DNA from: Gammaproteobacteria bacterium
GTDB lineage: Bacteria > Pseudomonadota > Gammaproteobacteria > Pseudomonadales > JAUIET01
Reading direction: 5' to 3'
DNA: 64,000 bases
Assembly: GCA_030431775.1 (NCBI GenBank)
Contig: JAUIHW010000001.1
Location: 1-64,000, forward strand
Shown: one piece after another, positions 1 to 9,489 of the stretch
Position numbering within the stretch: the stretch's first letter is position 1
How the letters are laid out: each line of letters begins with the position of its first letter
Notes under the pieces: generated by a model
Database searches by the model: none
What the model saw: the letters and a program-made list of their open reading frames with translations, nothing else
What the model was told of the DNA's origin: nothing
Program-made: the position numbers and the translations under genes

Positions 1-197
1 AGCGGGCTGCGCGGTTCTGCTAACCCGGTCACAGAATATTTTGTGCTTTGCAGGCCAGGTCTCAGTCACTTTTTTCGCGCTTGATTATACTTTAAGCAAT
101 AACGCGGAAGACCATCTGTCGATTTACAAACCGGCAAGGTCAACCGCCAGGGTCAATGGGTGTTAAACGCGGAAAGCGCACCAGGCAAGGGGTAAGA

Positions 198-1628
198 ATG
201 CAAACCGAATACACCGACGTGGTGTTGTTTTTCGAGGATCATCAGGTCAGCAAAACCATGCTGTTGCCCGAGTTTGAGGCGATTCTCGACCACGTTGTTA
301 CGGTGCCGGAGTGCGAAGAGCAGAATGCCCAGCTCGCCTATGTGCGGGTCGACCAGCACCTGGATATTCGCGCCATCGTGCTGTTTAAGCTGCAGTTCGA
401 CAGCAGAGGCTCGGCAGACCCCAAATGGAACCTGCCCTTAGACCACATGGCTTCCAATGCCAGTGCGGGCCCGGACCTCGGCGGCGGGCGGATTCGTCTG
501 GCCTGCTACAGCCAGTGCCCGATACCCTGGCACCAGAAGCAGTTGTGGGACCCGGTGATGGCGCCGGCCAACAACAGCTTTGCGCAAATTCGTGAACGAA
601 TTGCCGAGAACAGCCTGCAATTGCCGCGTGTGCCAAAGCCGGCCGCTCCGAAAAACCGTGAGGCCGACCCGCCGGCGTTGAGCATGGACCAGGCCGTGCC
701 CAGCAAGCGCTCTGTCGCCGCCGCCCGCCAGGCTGCAGGCCAGCCTCGCAGACGCCGCAACGATGCGCAACGTGACCGAATTGCGCAAATGGTCAAAAGC
801 CAGCGTTTGCACATTGCCACCTTGAAAAACAAACGCAAGGAAGACGCCGCCAAGCTCAAGGCCGAGTTTCGAAAGCGTGTCGCGCAGTTTGAAAAGCAGT
901 TTGCCGAATTGAAAGGCGAACTGGGTGAACAGCAAAACCGGGCCTCTCGATACAAGGCCTTGCTGGAAGAGCAGGTAAACAGTATTCGCCATGAGCGTGA
1001 GCGCTATGCGGCGCAGTTGCAGGAAGTGCGCAGCACGCAGGACAGCAGTGACCAGCTTGAAGAGCTGCAACAGAAATACGAGTTGGAGTTAACCGCGCGG
1101 GTAGAAGCCGAAACCGCCGAGCTCAAGGAAATGCTGGAGATGCGTAACGTGGAACTGTTCTACAGGGAAGAACAGATGACCACCTTGCGCGATGAGATTG
1201 CCAACCTGCGCAAGGAAAAGGTTCGCCTGCTCAACCAGAACGCCAACACCTACCTGGAACAACTGGCCGAAGCGGGCGTTGACTTCGTGGCACACCACCC
1301 GGGCGCCGGGCACCTGTCCATCCCACTGGCTGATGTTGGCCGCTACCTGGATGACCCTCAGGGTTTCGCGGCCAAAAAGTGCTATGTGGACGTCACGCTG
1401 TACCAGCAATGGCTGGAACACTACAATGACCCGGTGTGCCAGGCGCACGTTGAGCTGGACGGTGAAAGCTTCCCTTGCGGCCGCCACGTGGACCGGGTTG
1501 ATATTCCCAATCAGTTTGTGGCAACGTTCAGCGACCGCTGCCCGGAGCACCAGAGGCAATCTTCTCTTGTCGACTCGCAAGCCACCAACGACGCCACCGG
1601 CAGCGAGCAGTTGCGCAGCGGCACTTAA
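198..1628 (+). CDS. Coiled-coil protein of unknown function
   Basis: I do not recognise this 476-residue protein. Seen: an N-terminal globular part of about 130 residues with no signal peptide; a basic linker at about 150-205; a long charged helical segment at about 205-355 with heptad-like Glu/Lys/Leu content, probably a coiled coil; and a C-terminal globular part with several Cys and His residues (a CYVDV segment, then CQAH, CGRH and CPEH). The cysteines could bind a metal. The start at 198 is preferred over the in-frame ATG at 156 because AAGGGG lies a few bases upstream of it. It probably acts in the cytoplasm. A TATACT hexamer at 86-91 may be its -10 element. The following gene appears to overlap its 3' end. 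Confidence 0.75.
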   Translation: MQTEYTDVVLFFEDHQVSKTMLLPEFEAILDHVVTVPECEEQNAQLAYVRVDQHLDIRAIVLFKLQFDSRGSADPKWNLPLDHMASNASAGPDLGGGRIRLACYSQCPIPWHQKQLWDPVMAPANNSFAQIRERIAENSLQLPRVPKPAAPKNREADPPALSMDQAVPSKRSVAAARQAAGQPRRRRNDAQRDRIAQMVKSQRLHIATLKNKRKEDAAKLKAEFRKRVAQFEKQFAELKGELGEQQNRASRYKALLEEQVNSIRHERERYAAQLQEVRSTQDSSDQLEELQQKYELELTARVEAETAELKEMLEMRNVELFYREEQMTTLRDEIANLRKEKVRLLNQNANTYLEQLAEAGVDFVAHHPGAGHLSIPLADVGRYLDDPQGFAAKKCYVDVTLYQQWLEHYNDPVCQAHVELDGESFPCGRHVDRVDIPNQFVATFSDRCPEHQRQSSLVDSQATNDATGSEQLRSGT

Positions 1629-2556
1629 ACAATTTGCGCCGCGGCCGCCCCAGCCGCAACGGCTGTCGCTGGCACCCTTTCTGCACCGGCCGGACCTGAC
1701 CCTGGATGTGCTGCGCCTGGACCTGATCGACCCGCAGCTGAGCGGTAACAAATGGTACAAGTTACGCCCGCATCTGCTGCAAGCTCTGGCCCAGGGCCAC
1801 ACTCGCATCGTCAGCCTCGGCGGCGCCCATTCCAATCACTTGCATGCACTGGCGGCCGCGGGGCAGCGCTTTGGCTTTACCACCATCGGGCTGGTGCGCG
1901 GGCCATTGGAATATCAGGGCCAGCTCACGCCGACATTGGCCGACGCCAGCGCCTGGGGAATGCAGTTGCACGCGCTGAGCCGAGCCGAGTACGCACGCCG
2001 TTACCAGGCTGACTGGCTGGCGGCCACGGCGCGCAGCCACAATGCCTATATTATCGGTGAAGGCGGGGCCGACGCCTGTGTATTGTCGGCGATGCAGGAG
2101 TTTGCGCCCTTGCTGTCACGCTATGACCTGGTTGCGGTTGCCTGCGGCAGTGGTGCAACCCTGGCCGCGCTGGCCAGCGCCGCTGCAGCGCCCACCGAAG
2201 TGCTGGGCGTTTCGGTGCTGAAAGACGAGGGCAGCACCGCTGCGCGGGTACAGGCCTTATTGCAGGCAACCCCGCATTGCCCGTATCGCATCGAGTCGCG
2301 CTTTCATAATGGCGGATTCGCCCGCCTGAACCGTACACTGCTCAAGTTCATGGACCGCTTTGCAGCTTGCTGCAAGATACCGCTTGAGCCGGTGTACAGC
2401 GGCAAGCTGTTCCACGCCCTGCTGGACGGTGCAGGCCAGGCCCTGCTGGCTGAGCGGCCAAGCGGTCAGCGTGTGTTAGCCATACATACCGGTGGTCTGC
2501 AAGGGGCCCGCGCCATGCAGCGAAAAATCAGTAATTTGCGCGCTACAGCACAGTAA
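1567..2556 (+). CDS. PLP-dependent ACC deaminase / D-cysteine desulfhydrase family protein
   Basis: Fold-type II PLP enzyme of the 1-aminocyclopropane-1-carboxylate deaminase/D-cysteine desulfhydrase family; members remove amino or thiol groups from small amino acids, often D-cysteine. Seen: the family signature LSGNKWYKL, whose Lys is the expected Schiff-base residue, SLGGAHSNH, which cups the PLP, and the glycine-rich ACGSGATLAAL phosphate loop. A C-terminal HTGGLQG closes the family pattern. No ATG or GTG lies near the expected N-terminus. The best start is TTG at 1567, with AGAGG about 10 bases upstream, giving about 329 residues, normal for the family and overlapping the previous gene by 62 bases. 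The substrate cannot be fixed from sequence. Confidence 0.85.
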   Translation: MSTRKPPTTPPAASSCAAALKQFAPRPPQPQRLSLAPFLHRPDLTLDVLRLDLIDPQLSGNKWYKLRPHLLQALAQGHTRIVSLGGAHSNHLHALAAAGQRFGFTTIGLVRGPLEYQGQLTPTLADASAWGMQLHALSRAEYARRYQADWLAATARSHNAYIIGEGGADACVLSAMQEFAPLLSRYDLVAVACGSGATLAALASAAAAPTEVLGVSVLKDEGSTAARVQALLQATPHCPYRIESRFHNGGFARLNRTLLKFMDRFAACCKIPLEPVYSGKLFHALLDGAGQALLAERPSGQRVLAIHTGGLQGARAMQRKISNLRATAQ

Positions 2557-2627
2557 TCGTCCGTTGGTGGCGGAAAAATAGCCAGTTATCGACTAGTCTT
2601 TAAAACGGTGGTTTGCACGCGCTAACA

Positions 2628-3791
2628 ATGAATCGACCTGCTTCACATCAATCGGCCCAGATGCCGGGCCAGTCTCCATCCTCCCGAGCGGAGCTGACGC
2701 CGGCTGTTAATGGAAAGGTGGCTGAATCCGAACAGCGCCTGCTGCAAGCCTTTGTACCGCTTAATAAACTGAATGCTGACCATCTGGCCAGCCTGCTGCG
2801 CGATGTGTCGGTGGAATATCTGTGCGCTGGGCAAACACTGTTCGAAGCCGGTGAGTGCGACAACCAATACGTGTATTTGCTGCACGGTGATCTGCAGCTG
2901 GAGACTCCGGCCGGGCAGGTGGAGAACCTGTCGGCAGAGAGCCGTCGCTGTACCTTTCCAATTGCTCATCGCCAGCCACGCGCGGTCACTGCAAAGGCCA
3001 GCAGCGATTGCAGCCTGATCCGTTTTGATGCCGACCGTCTCGATGGCATCGTCGCCTGGGAACAGGCCGTCAATTACATTCTGCTGGATATTTCCAGCCA
3101 ACGGGAGCTGGACGCCGACGCGGAGTGGATGACGACCCTGCTGCGTTCCAATCTGTTTCATAAAGTACCGCCAATCAACATTCGCACCATTCTGCATCGC
3201 TTTACCGAAGTGCCAGTGGCCGCCGGCGACGTGGTGCTGCGACAAGGTGAAATTGGCGACTGCTGCTATGTGATTGCCGAAGGTGAGGCGGATGTTTTCC
3301 GCGCGCCGGACGAACGGTCTGCGCAGGAACTGGTGGCAAGGCTAGGCCCCGGGCGCTGCTTTGGTGAAGACGCGTTGGTGAATAATGCATTGCGCAACGC
3401 CACCATACGCATGAACCGGGACGGTCGTCTGATGCGGCTTGATAAACAGGATTTTTTCCTGCTGTTACGCGAACCGAATGTGGAACACCTGAACTTGCCG
3501 GCGGCCGATAAAGCATTGGCCGCAGGTGCGCAGTGGATCGACGTGCGTACCCAGGAAGAATTTGAAGCCGGGCACTGCAAGCAGGCCTTACATATGCCGT
3601 TGGAATACCTGCAGCTGAAAACCCGCCTGCTGGACCCGGCAACCACCTACGTAACGTACTGCAATTCCGGCCGCCGCAGTCAGGCTGCCGCGTATTTTCT
3701 GCAAAGCCTCGGCTACAAAGTGGCCGCGCTCGCCGGCGGTTTCAAACGCTATACCACCGACGCCGAGCGCCATCTGCAACTGTCCTTCTAG
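2628..3791 (+). CDS. Double cyclic-nucleotide-binding domain protein with C-terminal rhodanese domain
   Basis: Cytoplasmic protein of about 387 residues. Two cNMP-binding-like beta-roll domains (about 35-145 and 165-280) are followed by a rhodanese domain (about 285-385). The rhodanese part has the DVRTQEEFEAGH segment and the active-site loop YCNSGRRS with Cys345, so a sulfur-transfer or persulfide-sensing activity is plausible. Domain order suggests a ligand-gated sulfurtransferase or regulator; there is no HTH, so it is not a CRP-type transcription factor. The ATG at 2628 is used; an in-frame TTG at 2613 would add five residues. Its stop overlaps by four bases that of the convergent DUF1853 gene. 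Confidence 0.82.
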   Translation: MNRPASHQSAQMPGQSPSSRAELTPAVNGKVAESEQRLLQAFVPLNKLNADHLASLLRDVSVEYLCAGQTLFEAGECDNQYVYLLHGDLQLETPAGQVENLSAESRRCTFPIAHRQPRAVTAKASSDCSLIRFDADRLDGIVAWEQAVNYILLDISSQRELDADAEWMTTLLRSNLFHKVPPINIRTILHRFTEVPVAAGDVVLRQGEIGDCCYVIAEGEADVFRAPDERSAQELVARLGPGRCFGEDALVNNALRNATIRMNRDGRLMRLDKQDFFLLLREPNVEHLNLPAADKALAAGAQWIDVRTQEEFEAGHCKQALHMPLEYLQLKTRLLDPATTYVTYCNSGRRSQAAAYFLQSLGYKVAALAGGFKRYTTDAERHLQLSF

Positions 3792-4753
3792 CGGCTGGGC
3801 CAATCATCCGGTACCACGAACAGGCGCTTTGAACGCCGGGTTCCGTGGGGCAAAACTTCCAGCATGGTCGGAAAGCGCGAGCGCTTAAAATAGTCGCTTA
3901 GAGCGCGTTGCAGCAAGGCTCCGGGAACCCCCCGGGTGAACAGCTCAGCGCTCGGCAGCGGGGTCAGCCATTGAGGCTTGTCCAGCAGCAGTCCGCGTTG
4001 CCAGAGTTGCGTTTGCTGGCAGGCGGCCTCCACGGTCATCCAGCTTGCCGTGTGCACCCGCTCAGGACAGGGCGCTGGTAATGGCAGCGGCTGCCCCGCG
4101 GGCTGAAATAACATGCCGTTAACCACACTGCGCTGAACGTGTGGGACGGGCAAGCCCAGGTCGCTCAGCGACTGCTTTGCCTGAGGGTGCTCGGAAAGGC
4201 GACTCTGCTGTGCGTCCAGCTTGGCAATCTTGCGTTCCAGCGAGTCATGGCTGGCCGGGCCCAGCCAACGATCAGTACTTCCGGGCGTCAACGGCTGGGG
4301 CACACCCAGGTAGAATTTAACGGCCACTTCGAGGTGAACCAGCAGCGGATCGTTGAGCGCGCTGCGGTCCCAATAGAGAAAGTCGAATTCACCCAGGGTA
4401 TTGCCGCCGTGACGCACCGGCAGATTGCGCTGTGCCAGGCTCAGACTGGCATCGTGGGCAATGAAAAACTCAACCAGGTGCTCAAAATACACACCCAGCC
4501 GGCGGGTGGGCGCACGCTGCCACAGGTGCTGCTGCAGCTTGTCTGGCCGGCTGTCCAGGGCCTGCAGTTCGCTCAGGCGCTGCGCGGTGGGGGCGAACAT
4601 ACTGGTGCCATTCAGGGCGCCAGCTTTGCCTGTGGCCGGACCTGCTCGCTGCTCGCAGTACAGTGCTTGGGAGAAGCAGGCCCAGGCCAAATCGCGGACT
4701 AGGGGGCTACGCAGCTGTGTAATAGTTGATTCAAGCGCGGTGATCGGGTGCAT
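3788..4753 (-). CDS. DUF1853 family protein
   Basis: Protein of about 321 residues matching the DUF1853 family, recognised from the N-terminal VRDLAWACFSQ segment, the central HLGE-type acidic/aromatic motifs (GEFDFLYWD, HLEVAVKFYLG) and length. The function of the family is not established; the acidic D/E-x-K pattern looks nuclease-like, but that is inference only. The ATG at 4753 is chosen over a TTG at 4771 because family members begin shortly before the VRDLAW motif. It is divergent from nadK and convergent with the cNMP/rhodanese gene. Confidence 0.8.
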   Translation of the reverse strand: MHPITALESTITQLRSPLVRDLAWACFSQALYCEQRAGPATGKAGALNGTSMFAPTAQRLSELQALDSRPDKLQQHLWQRAPTRRLGVYFEHLVEFFIAHDASLSLAQRNLPVRHGGNTLGEFDFLYWDRSALNDPLLVHLEVAVKFYLGVPQPLTPGSTDRWLGPASHDSLERKIAKLDAQQSRLSEHPQAKQSLSDLGLPVPHVQRSVVNGMLFQPAGQPLPLPAPCPERVHTASWMTVEAACQQTQLWQRGLLLDKPQWLTPLPSAELFTRGVPGALLQRALSDYFKRSRFPTMLEVLPHGTRRSKRLFVVPDDWPSR

Positions 4754-4781
4754 CAGGCGGGACACTGCCAACTCGGTTCCC

Positions 4782-4787
4782 TATAAT
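4782..4787 (+). promoter_or_regulatory. Candidate -10 element of the nadK promoter
   Basis: A perfect TATAAT lies 28 bases before the nadK start. A GGGACA at 4759-4764, 17 bases upstream, is a partial -35 match. Placement in the divergent nadK/DUF1853 gap supports a promoter for the nadK operon. Confidence 0.6.
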
Positions 4788-4814
4788 AGCGATTTTCCGG
4801 CCCGAGTAGTTTGC

Positions 4815-5711
4815 ATGGAGAATTTTCGTCAAATAGGCCTGCTGGGTCGGGTGGCCGAAGCCAAGGTCCGCGACACCATCACCCATCTGGAGCGATTTCT
4901 CACCGAATTCGGTGTCGAGGTGTTGTTGGAGGAGCGCGTTGCGGATGCGCTGCCGGCACTGGACAGTCGTAGCGGCACCATCAGTATGATTGGTGAAACC
5001 TGTGATTTAGCGGTGGTGGTCGGTGGCGATGGCACTCTGCTGGGTGCGGCGCGTGAGCTTGCCCGTTATGACATTCCTCTGTTGGGGGTCAACCAGGGTC
5101 GCCTGGGTTTTTTGACCGATATTCTGCCCGATCATGTGGAGGAACGGGTTGGCGCAATACTGAAAGGCGAGTACAAGCTGGAAAAACGCTTTCTGCTGGA
5201 AGCGGTATTGGAGCGCGACGGCCAGCCGATTGGTAAATCCCAGGCGGTAAACGACGTGGTGCTCGATTCCGGTAAGTCGGCTCGAATGATTGAGTACGAA
5301 CTGTATATTGATGATTATTTTGTTTACAGCCAGCGTGCCGATGGCCTGATTGTTTCAAGTCCTACCGGTTCCACGGCCTATGCGCTGTCAGCCGGCGGGC
5401 CGATTATGCACCCGAGACTGGACGCTCTGGTTGTAGTGCCGATGTTTCCGCATACCCTGAGTACCCGGCCCATTGTGGTTGATGGCAACAGTGACATCAA
5501 AATTGTCATCGGTGCTAACAACCCGGTTAACCCGCAACTGAACTGTGACGGACAGGTGAACTTCTCGGCCGCGCCGGGCGATGTGGTGCGAGTACACAAA
5601 CGGCGGCACAGTTTTAAACTGGTGCACCCATTGGAACACAATTATTATGCCGCCTGCCGGGACAAACTGCGTTGGGGCGAAAGCCTGGATAGGGAATGTT
5701 ATGACACTTGA
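4815..5711 (+). CDS. nadK: NAD kinase
   Basis: Phosphorylates NAD to NADP in the cytoplasm, using ATP and a divalent metal; the main source of NADP(H). The 298-residue product has the catalytic GGDGTLLG motif (GGDG at residues 70-73), the NQGRLGFLTD segment, and the SSPTGSTAYALSAGGP NAD-binding motif. Length and motifs match gammaproteobacterial NadK. The ATG at 4815 is chosen because the protein begins MENFRQIGLLGR, as expected for the family; the open frame extends further upstream without homology. It heads a run nadK / DUF1315 / DUF2797 / pepN, and its 3' end overlaps the next gene by 11 bases, suggesting translational coupling. Confidence 0.97.
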   Translation: MENFRQIGLLGRVAEAKVRDTITHLERFLTEFGVEVLLEERVADALPALDSRSGTISMIGETCDLAVVVGGDGTLLGAARELARYDIPLLGVNQGRLGFLTDILPDHVEERVGAILKGEYKLEKRFLLEAVLERDGQPIGKSQAVNDVVLDSGKSARMIEYELYIDDYFVYSQRADGLIVSSPTGSTAYALSAGGPIMHPRLDALVVVPMFPHTLSTRPIVVDGNSDIKIVIGANNPVNPQLNCDGQVNFSAAPGDVVRVHKRRHSFKLVHPLEHNYYAACRDKLRWGESLDRECYDT

Positions 5712-5946
5712 CGACATACTCAAAGAATTGACCCCGGAGGGTGCTGTCAATTTACGCCATGCCGTGGAAACGGGAAAATGGCCGAACGGCCAGGCCCTGG
5801 CCAGCGGGCAGCGGGAACTGTGTATGCAGGCTCTGATTGCCTGGGAAGCCCGCAGCCTGCCTGAAGACCAGCGCAGCGGTTACCTGCCGTCCAGTCACTG
5901 CAAAAGCGGCTCAGATGTGGATACCGTGCGGGGGCCGGAACAATGA
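5701..5946 (+). CDS. DUF1315 (YeaC-like) small protein
   Basis: 81-residue cytoplasmic protein of the DUF1315/YeaC family, recognised from MTLDDILKELTPE, the HAVETGKWPNGQAL segment and the QRELCMQALIAWEAR helix, all aligned with E. coli YeaC. Function is unknown. It overlaps nadK by 11 bases at its start and DUF2797 by an ATGA at its end, so the three are almost surely one transcript. Confidence 0.88.
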   Translation: MTLDDILKELTPEGAVNLRHAVETGKWPNGQALASGQRELCMQALIAWEARSLPEDQRSGYLPSSHCKSGSDVDTVRGPEQ

Positions 5947-6779
5947 GCGCCGAGCAGACTCCGCTGGGCGGGCCCATTAAAAAAATGCGTTCCCGACTCG
6001 GTCAACCGGTGGATTACGAATTACCGCTTGGTGATGGCGCGGTGGCCATGAATCCGCTGATCGGCGAGGAAATTGCACTGCATTTCACCGGGCGTATTTT
6101 TTGCACCCATTGTGGCCGCAAAACCAACAAGAGTTTTAACCAGGGGTACTGTTTTCCCTGTATGAAACGTTTGGCGCAATGCGATAGCTGCATCGTCAAA
6201 CCCGAGCAATGTCACTTTGCCGAGGGCACCTGCCGCGAGCCGGACTGGGGCCAGGAAAATTGCATGATTGAGCACATTGTGTACCTTGCAAATGCCTCGG
6301 CGCCCAAGGTGGGTATTACCCGGCATACTCAGGTACCAACCCGCTGGATTGATCAGGGCGCTACCCAGGCACGCCCGGTGCTTGCGGTGGATACCCGCCA
6401 CCAGAGCGGCCTGGCGGAAGTGCTGTTCAAAGACCATATCGCAGACAAAACCAATTGGCGGGCCATGCTCAAGGGGCCGGCCGAACCCTTGGACCTGGCT
6501 GCGCTGGCTGAGGAGTTGCTGGTCAATATAGCGCCCGGTCTGGAGAATTTGCAGAGCCGTTTCGGCGTGCAGGCGCTGCAGGTGCTCGAAGATCAGGAGA
6601 CGGTTCAGATCAACTACCCGGTGCAGCAGTACCCGGAAAAGATCAGCTCGCTGAATGCCGACAAAACCCCGCAAATACAGGGCGTTCTGCACGGTATTAA
6701 AGGTCAGTATCTGATTTTCGATAGCGGGGTGATCAATATGCGTAAGTACACCGGCTACGAACTCAACTTGCATTGTTGA
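5943..6779 (+). CDS. DUF2797 family protein (zinc-ribbon plus GIY-YIG-like domain)
   Basis: 278-residue protein of the DUF2797 family. Seen: a cysteine-rich region at about residues 55-110 (CTHCGRKT, CFPC, CDSC and later Cys/His residues) likely to bind zinc, then HIVYLANASAPKVGITR, resembling the core of GIY-YIG-type domains, with an Arg a few residues on. Nuclease activity has not been shown for this family as far as I know. The start overlaps the preceding stop as ATGA. Confidence 0.85.
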   Translation: MSAEQTPLGGPIKKMRSRLGQPVDYELPLGDGAVAMNPLIGEEIALHFTGRIFCTHCGRKTNKSFNQGYCFPCMKRLAQCDSCIVKPEQCHFAEGTCREPDWGQENCMIEHIVYLANASAPKVGITRHTQVPTRWIDQGATQARPVLAVDTRHQSGLAEVLFKDHIADKTNWRAMLKGPAEPLDLAALAEELLVNIAPGLENLQSRFGVQALQVLEDQETVQINYPVQQYPEKISSLNADKTPQIQGVLHGIKGQYLIFDSGVINMRKYTGYELNLHC

Positions 6780-6804
6780 AACCCGAACTACCACTGGAAC
6801 ACTG

Positions 6805-9480
6805 ATGAAAGAAGGGCAGCCGCGAACCATTTATCTGGCCGACTACGAGCCACCGGCATTTTGGATTGATGAAACTCACCTGCGTTTTGAATTGTGGGAA
6901 ACGCATACCATCGTGCGCAGCACGCTGAGTATTCGCCGTAATCAGGCCGAGGGTCAGGCGGCCAGGCCGCCGTTACGTCTGGATGGTGTGGAACTGGAGT
7001 TGCTGTCGCTGTCGCTCGATGGTAAGGCCCTGAAAACCACCGAATATTTGATTTCCAGTGAAAAGCTGACCATTCCCGATGTACCGGATGCGTTCGAACT
7101 GGAGTGCATTACCCGCATTCGCCCGCAAGACAACACCTCCCTGGAAGGCCTGTACAAATCACGCGGCATGTTCTGCACGCAGTGTGAAGCCGAAGGCTTC
7201 CGCAAGATCACCTACTTCCTGGACCGCCCGGACGTGATGTCGCTGTTCACAACCGAAATAGAAGCAGACGCCGCGCAATATCCGGTGCTGCTGTCTAACG
7301 GTAATAATATTGAGCAACGCGAGCTGGCGTCCGGCCGAAAACTGGCAGTCTGGCAGGATCCGTTCCGCAAGCCTTCCTACCTGTTCGCTTTGGTGGCCGG
7401 GGATCTGGCCTGTATCACCGACCAGTTTATTACCTGCTCCGGCCGCAAGATCGAGCTTCGCATGTACGTTGAGAGCAAGGATCTGGATAAATGCGAGCAC
7501 GCGCTTCGTTCGCTAAAAAAGGCCATGCGCTGGGATGAGCAAGTGTTTGGCCGCGAGTACGATCTGGATGTGTTCATGATTGTTGCGGTGGACGACTTCA
7601 ATATGGGCGCGATGGAAAACAAGGGCCTTAATATATTCAATACCTCCTGCGTTCTGGCCAACCCGGAAACCACGACCGACCTGGGGTTTCAACGGGTTGA
7701 AGCCATTGTGGCCCACGAGTATTTTCATAATTGGTCTGGCAACCGGGTAACCTGCCGTGACTGGTTTCAGCTCAGCCTGAAAGAGGGCTTTACGGTATTT
7801 CGCGATGCTGAGTTTTCATCCGATATGGGGTCGCGAACGGTGAAAAGGGTGGAAGACGTTGCCCTGTTACGCACCGCCCAGTTTGCCGAAGACGCAGGCC
7901 CGATGGCACACCCGGTGCGGCCTGCCAGCTACATGGAGATATCCAATTTCTATACGGTGACCGTTTATGAGAAAGGCGCGGAAGTGGTGCGCATGCTGCA
8001 CACTTTGCTGGGCCAGAAAGATTTTCGAGCGGGTAGCGACCTGTATTTTGAACGCCACGACGGCCAGGCGGTGACTACCGATGATTTCGTGCAAGCCATG
8101 GAAGAAGCCAGCGGCAAAGACCTGAGCCAGTTCCGCCGGTGGTATTCACAGGCAGGTACCCCACAACTGCATATTACTGGTGCCTGGGACGCTGAAAGCA
8201 GCCGTTATACCTTAACGATACAACAAAGCTGCGAACCCACACCGGGTCAGGAAGACAAGCAGCCATTTCATATTCCGGTGGCCGTCAGCCTGCTTGGCGA
8301 CGCCGGTAAGCTGGCCTTGACCTTGCGCGACTCGGCTCCTGAAAGCAATGCGGAGCGGGCCGACAATACCGAGGTGGTGCTGAATCTGACCGAGGCTGAG
8401 CAGGAGTTTGTGTTTGAGAACCTGCCTGAGCGCCCGGTACCGTCACTGCTGCGCGGTTTTTCCGCACCGGTTAAAATGCACTACGATTACAGTGACGCAG
8501 ACCTGCTGTTTTTGATGCAGCGCGACGATGACGGCTTTGCCCGCTGGGATGCCAGCCAGACCCTGGCACTGCGCGAGCTCAAACGTCTGGTAAAAGCGTA
8601 TCAGAATGGCGATGCCTTGCAGATGGACAGCAAGCTGGTGGACGCCTATCGGGCGGTACTGGCCGATGAGCAACTGGACCGCGCGATGGTGTCGATGATG
8701 CTGAGCCTGCCGTCCGAGGCTTACATTGCAGAAGTGATTCAACCGGTTGACGTGCACGCGATTCATGCCTGTCGAGAGTTCGCGCGCCGCGAAATTGCCC
8801 GCAGCCTTGAAGCTGAGCTGGTTGAGGTGTATGAAAGCAACGCGGTGCGGGAGGTCTATCAGCCCGAAGCCGGTCAGATTGCCCGGCGGGCTTTGCGCAA
8901 CACCTGCCTGACCTATCTTGCGCTGATCGGCAGCGAAGCGCAGATAGCCCGCTGTGAGCTGCAGTTCGCGAATGCCGATAATATGACCGATACCTACGCT
9001 GCGCTGCGCGAGTTGGTGGTGAGCAAGGCCGATGCAGCCCAGCTGCCCCGCCAGAAAGCGCTCGACGCTTTCTATCAGCGTTGGCAGCATGAAAGCCTGG
9101 TGCTTAACCAATGGCTGCAGGTGCAGGCCAGCGCCCAGTTGCCCAATGGCCTGGCCACGGTCAAGCAGTTATTGCAGCACCCGGCCTACGACGCCGGCAA
9201 CCCAAATAAAGTGCGTGCGGTTGTCGGGGCTTTCTGCGGCCAGAACCTGATTAATTTTCATAATCCGGATGGCTCGGGTTATGAATTTCTGGCCGATCAG
9301 GTGCTGGAATTGAATGAACGTAACCCGCAAATAGCGGCCCGCTTACTTGGCCCGCTGAGCAAGTGGCGCAAATACACCCTGCCATTGCAGGAGAAGATGC
9401 AGCAGGCGCTGCAGAGGATAGCCGCCTCGGACAGTTTGTCGAAAGACGTTTATGAAGTAGTCAGCAAGTCACTGCAGTAA
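6805..9480 (+). CDS. pepN: Aminopeptidase N (M1 family)
   Basis: Cytoplasmic zinc aminopeptidase that trims N-terminal residues from peptides in the last steps of protein turnover. The 891-residue product (E. coli PepN is about 870) shows the exopeptidase motif GAMEN and the zinc site HEYFH (His304, Glu305, His308) followed by Glu327 in LKEG, spacing HEXXH-X18-E. NWSGNRVTCRDWFQLSLKEG is near-identical to E. coli. It lies 25 bases after DUF2797, probably in the same operon, and is convergent with batD. Confidence 0.97.
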   Translation: MKEGQPRTIYLADYEPPAFWIDETHLRFELWETHTIVRSTLSIRRNQAEGQAARPPLRLDGVELELLSLSLDGKALKTTEYLISSEKLTIPDVPDAFELECITRIRPQDNTSLEGLYKSRGMFCTQCEAEGFRKITYFLDRPDVMSLFTTEIEADAAQYPVLLSNGNNIEQRELASGRKLAVWQDPFRKPSYLFALVAGDLACITDQFITCSGRKIELRMYVESKDLDKCEHALRSLKKAMRWDEQVFGREYDLDVFMIVAVDDFNMGAMENKGLNIFNTSCVLANPETTTDLGFQRVEAIVAHEYFHNWSGNRVTCRDWFQLSLKEGFTVFRDAEFSSDMGSRTVKRVEDVALLRTAQFAEDAGPMAHPVRPASYMEISNFYTVTVYEKGAEVVRMLHTLLGQKDFRAGSDLYFERHDGQAVTTDDFVQAMEEASGKDLSQFRRWYSQAGTPQLHITGAWDAESSRYTLTIQQSCEPTPGQEDKQPFHIPVAVSLLGDAGKLALTLRDSAPESNAERADNTEVVLNLTEAEQEFVFENLPERPVPSLLRGFSAPVKMHYDYSDADLLFLMQRDDDGFARWDASQTLALRELKRLVKAYQNGDALQMDSKLVDAYRAVLADEQLDRAMVSMMLSLPSEAYIAEVIQPVDVHAIHACREFARREIARSLEAELVEVYESNAVREVYQPEAGQIARRALRNTCLTYLALIGSEAQIARCELQFANADNMTDTYAALRELVVSKADAAQLPRQKALDAFYQRWQHESLVLNQWLQVQASAQLPNGLATVKQLLQHPAYDAGNPNKVRAVVGAFCGQNLINFHNPDGSGYEFLADQVLELNERNPQIAARLLGPLSKWRKYTLPLQEKMQQALQRIAASDSLSKDVYEVVSKSLQ

Positions 9481-9489
9481 ACCCGCTCA

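Noticed and set aside
1..155. Possible end of an upstream gene at the window start
   Set aside because: Short open frames with no recognisable protein; only a possible promoter for the first gene is seen.
4139..4702. 187-codon plus-strand frame opposite DUF1853
   Set aside because: Shadow frame; DUF1853 on the minus strand has family motifs.
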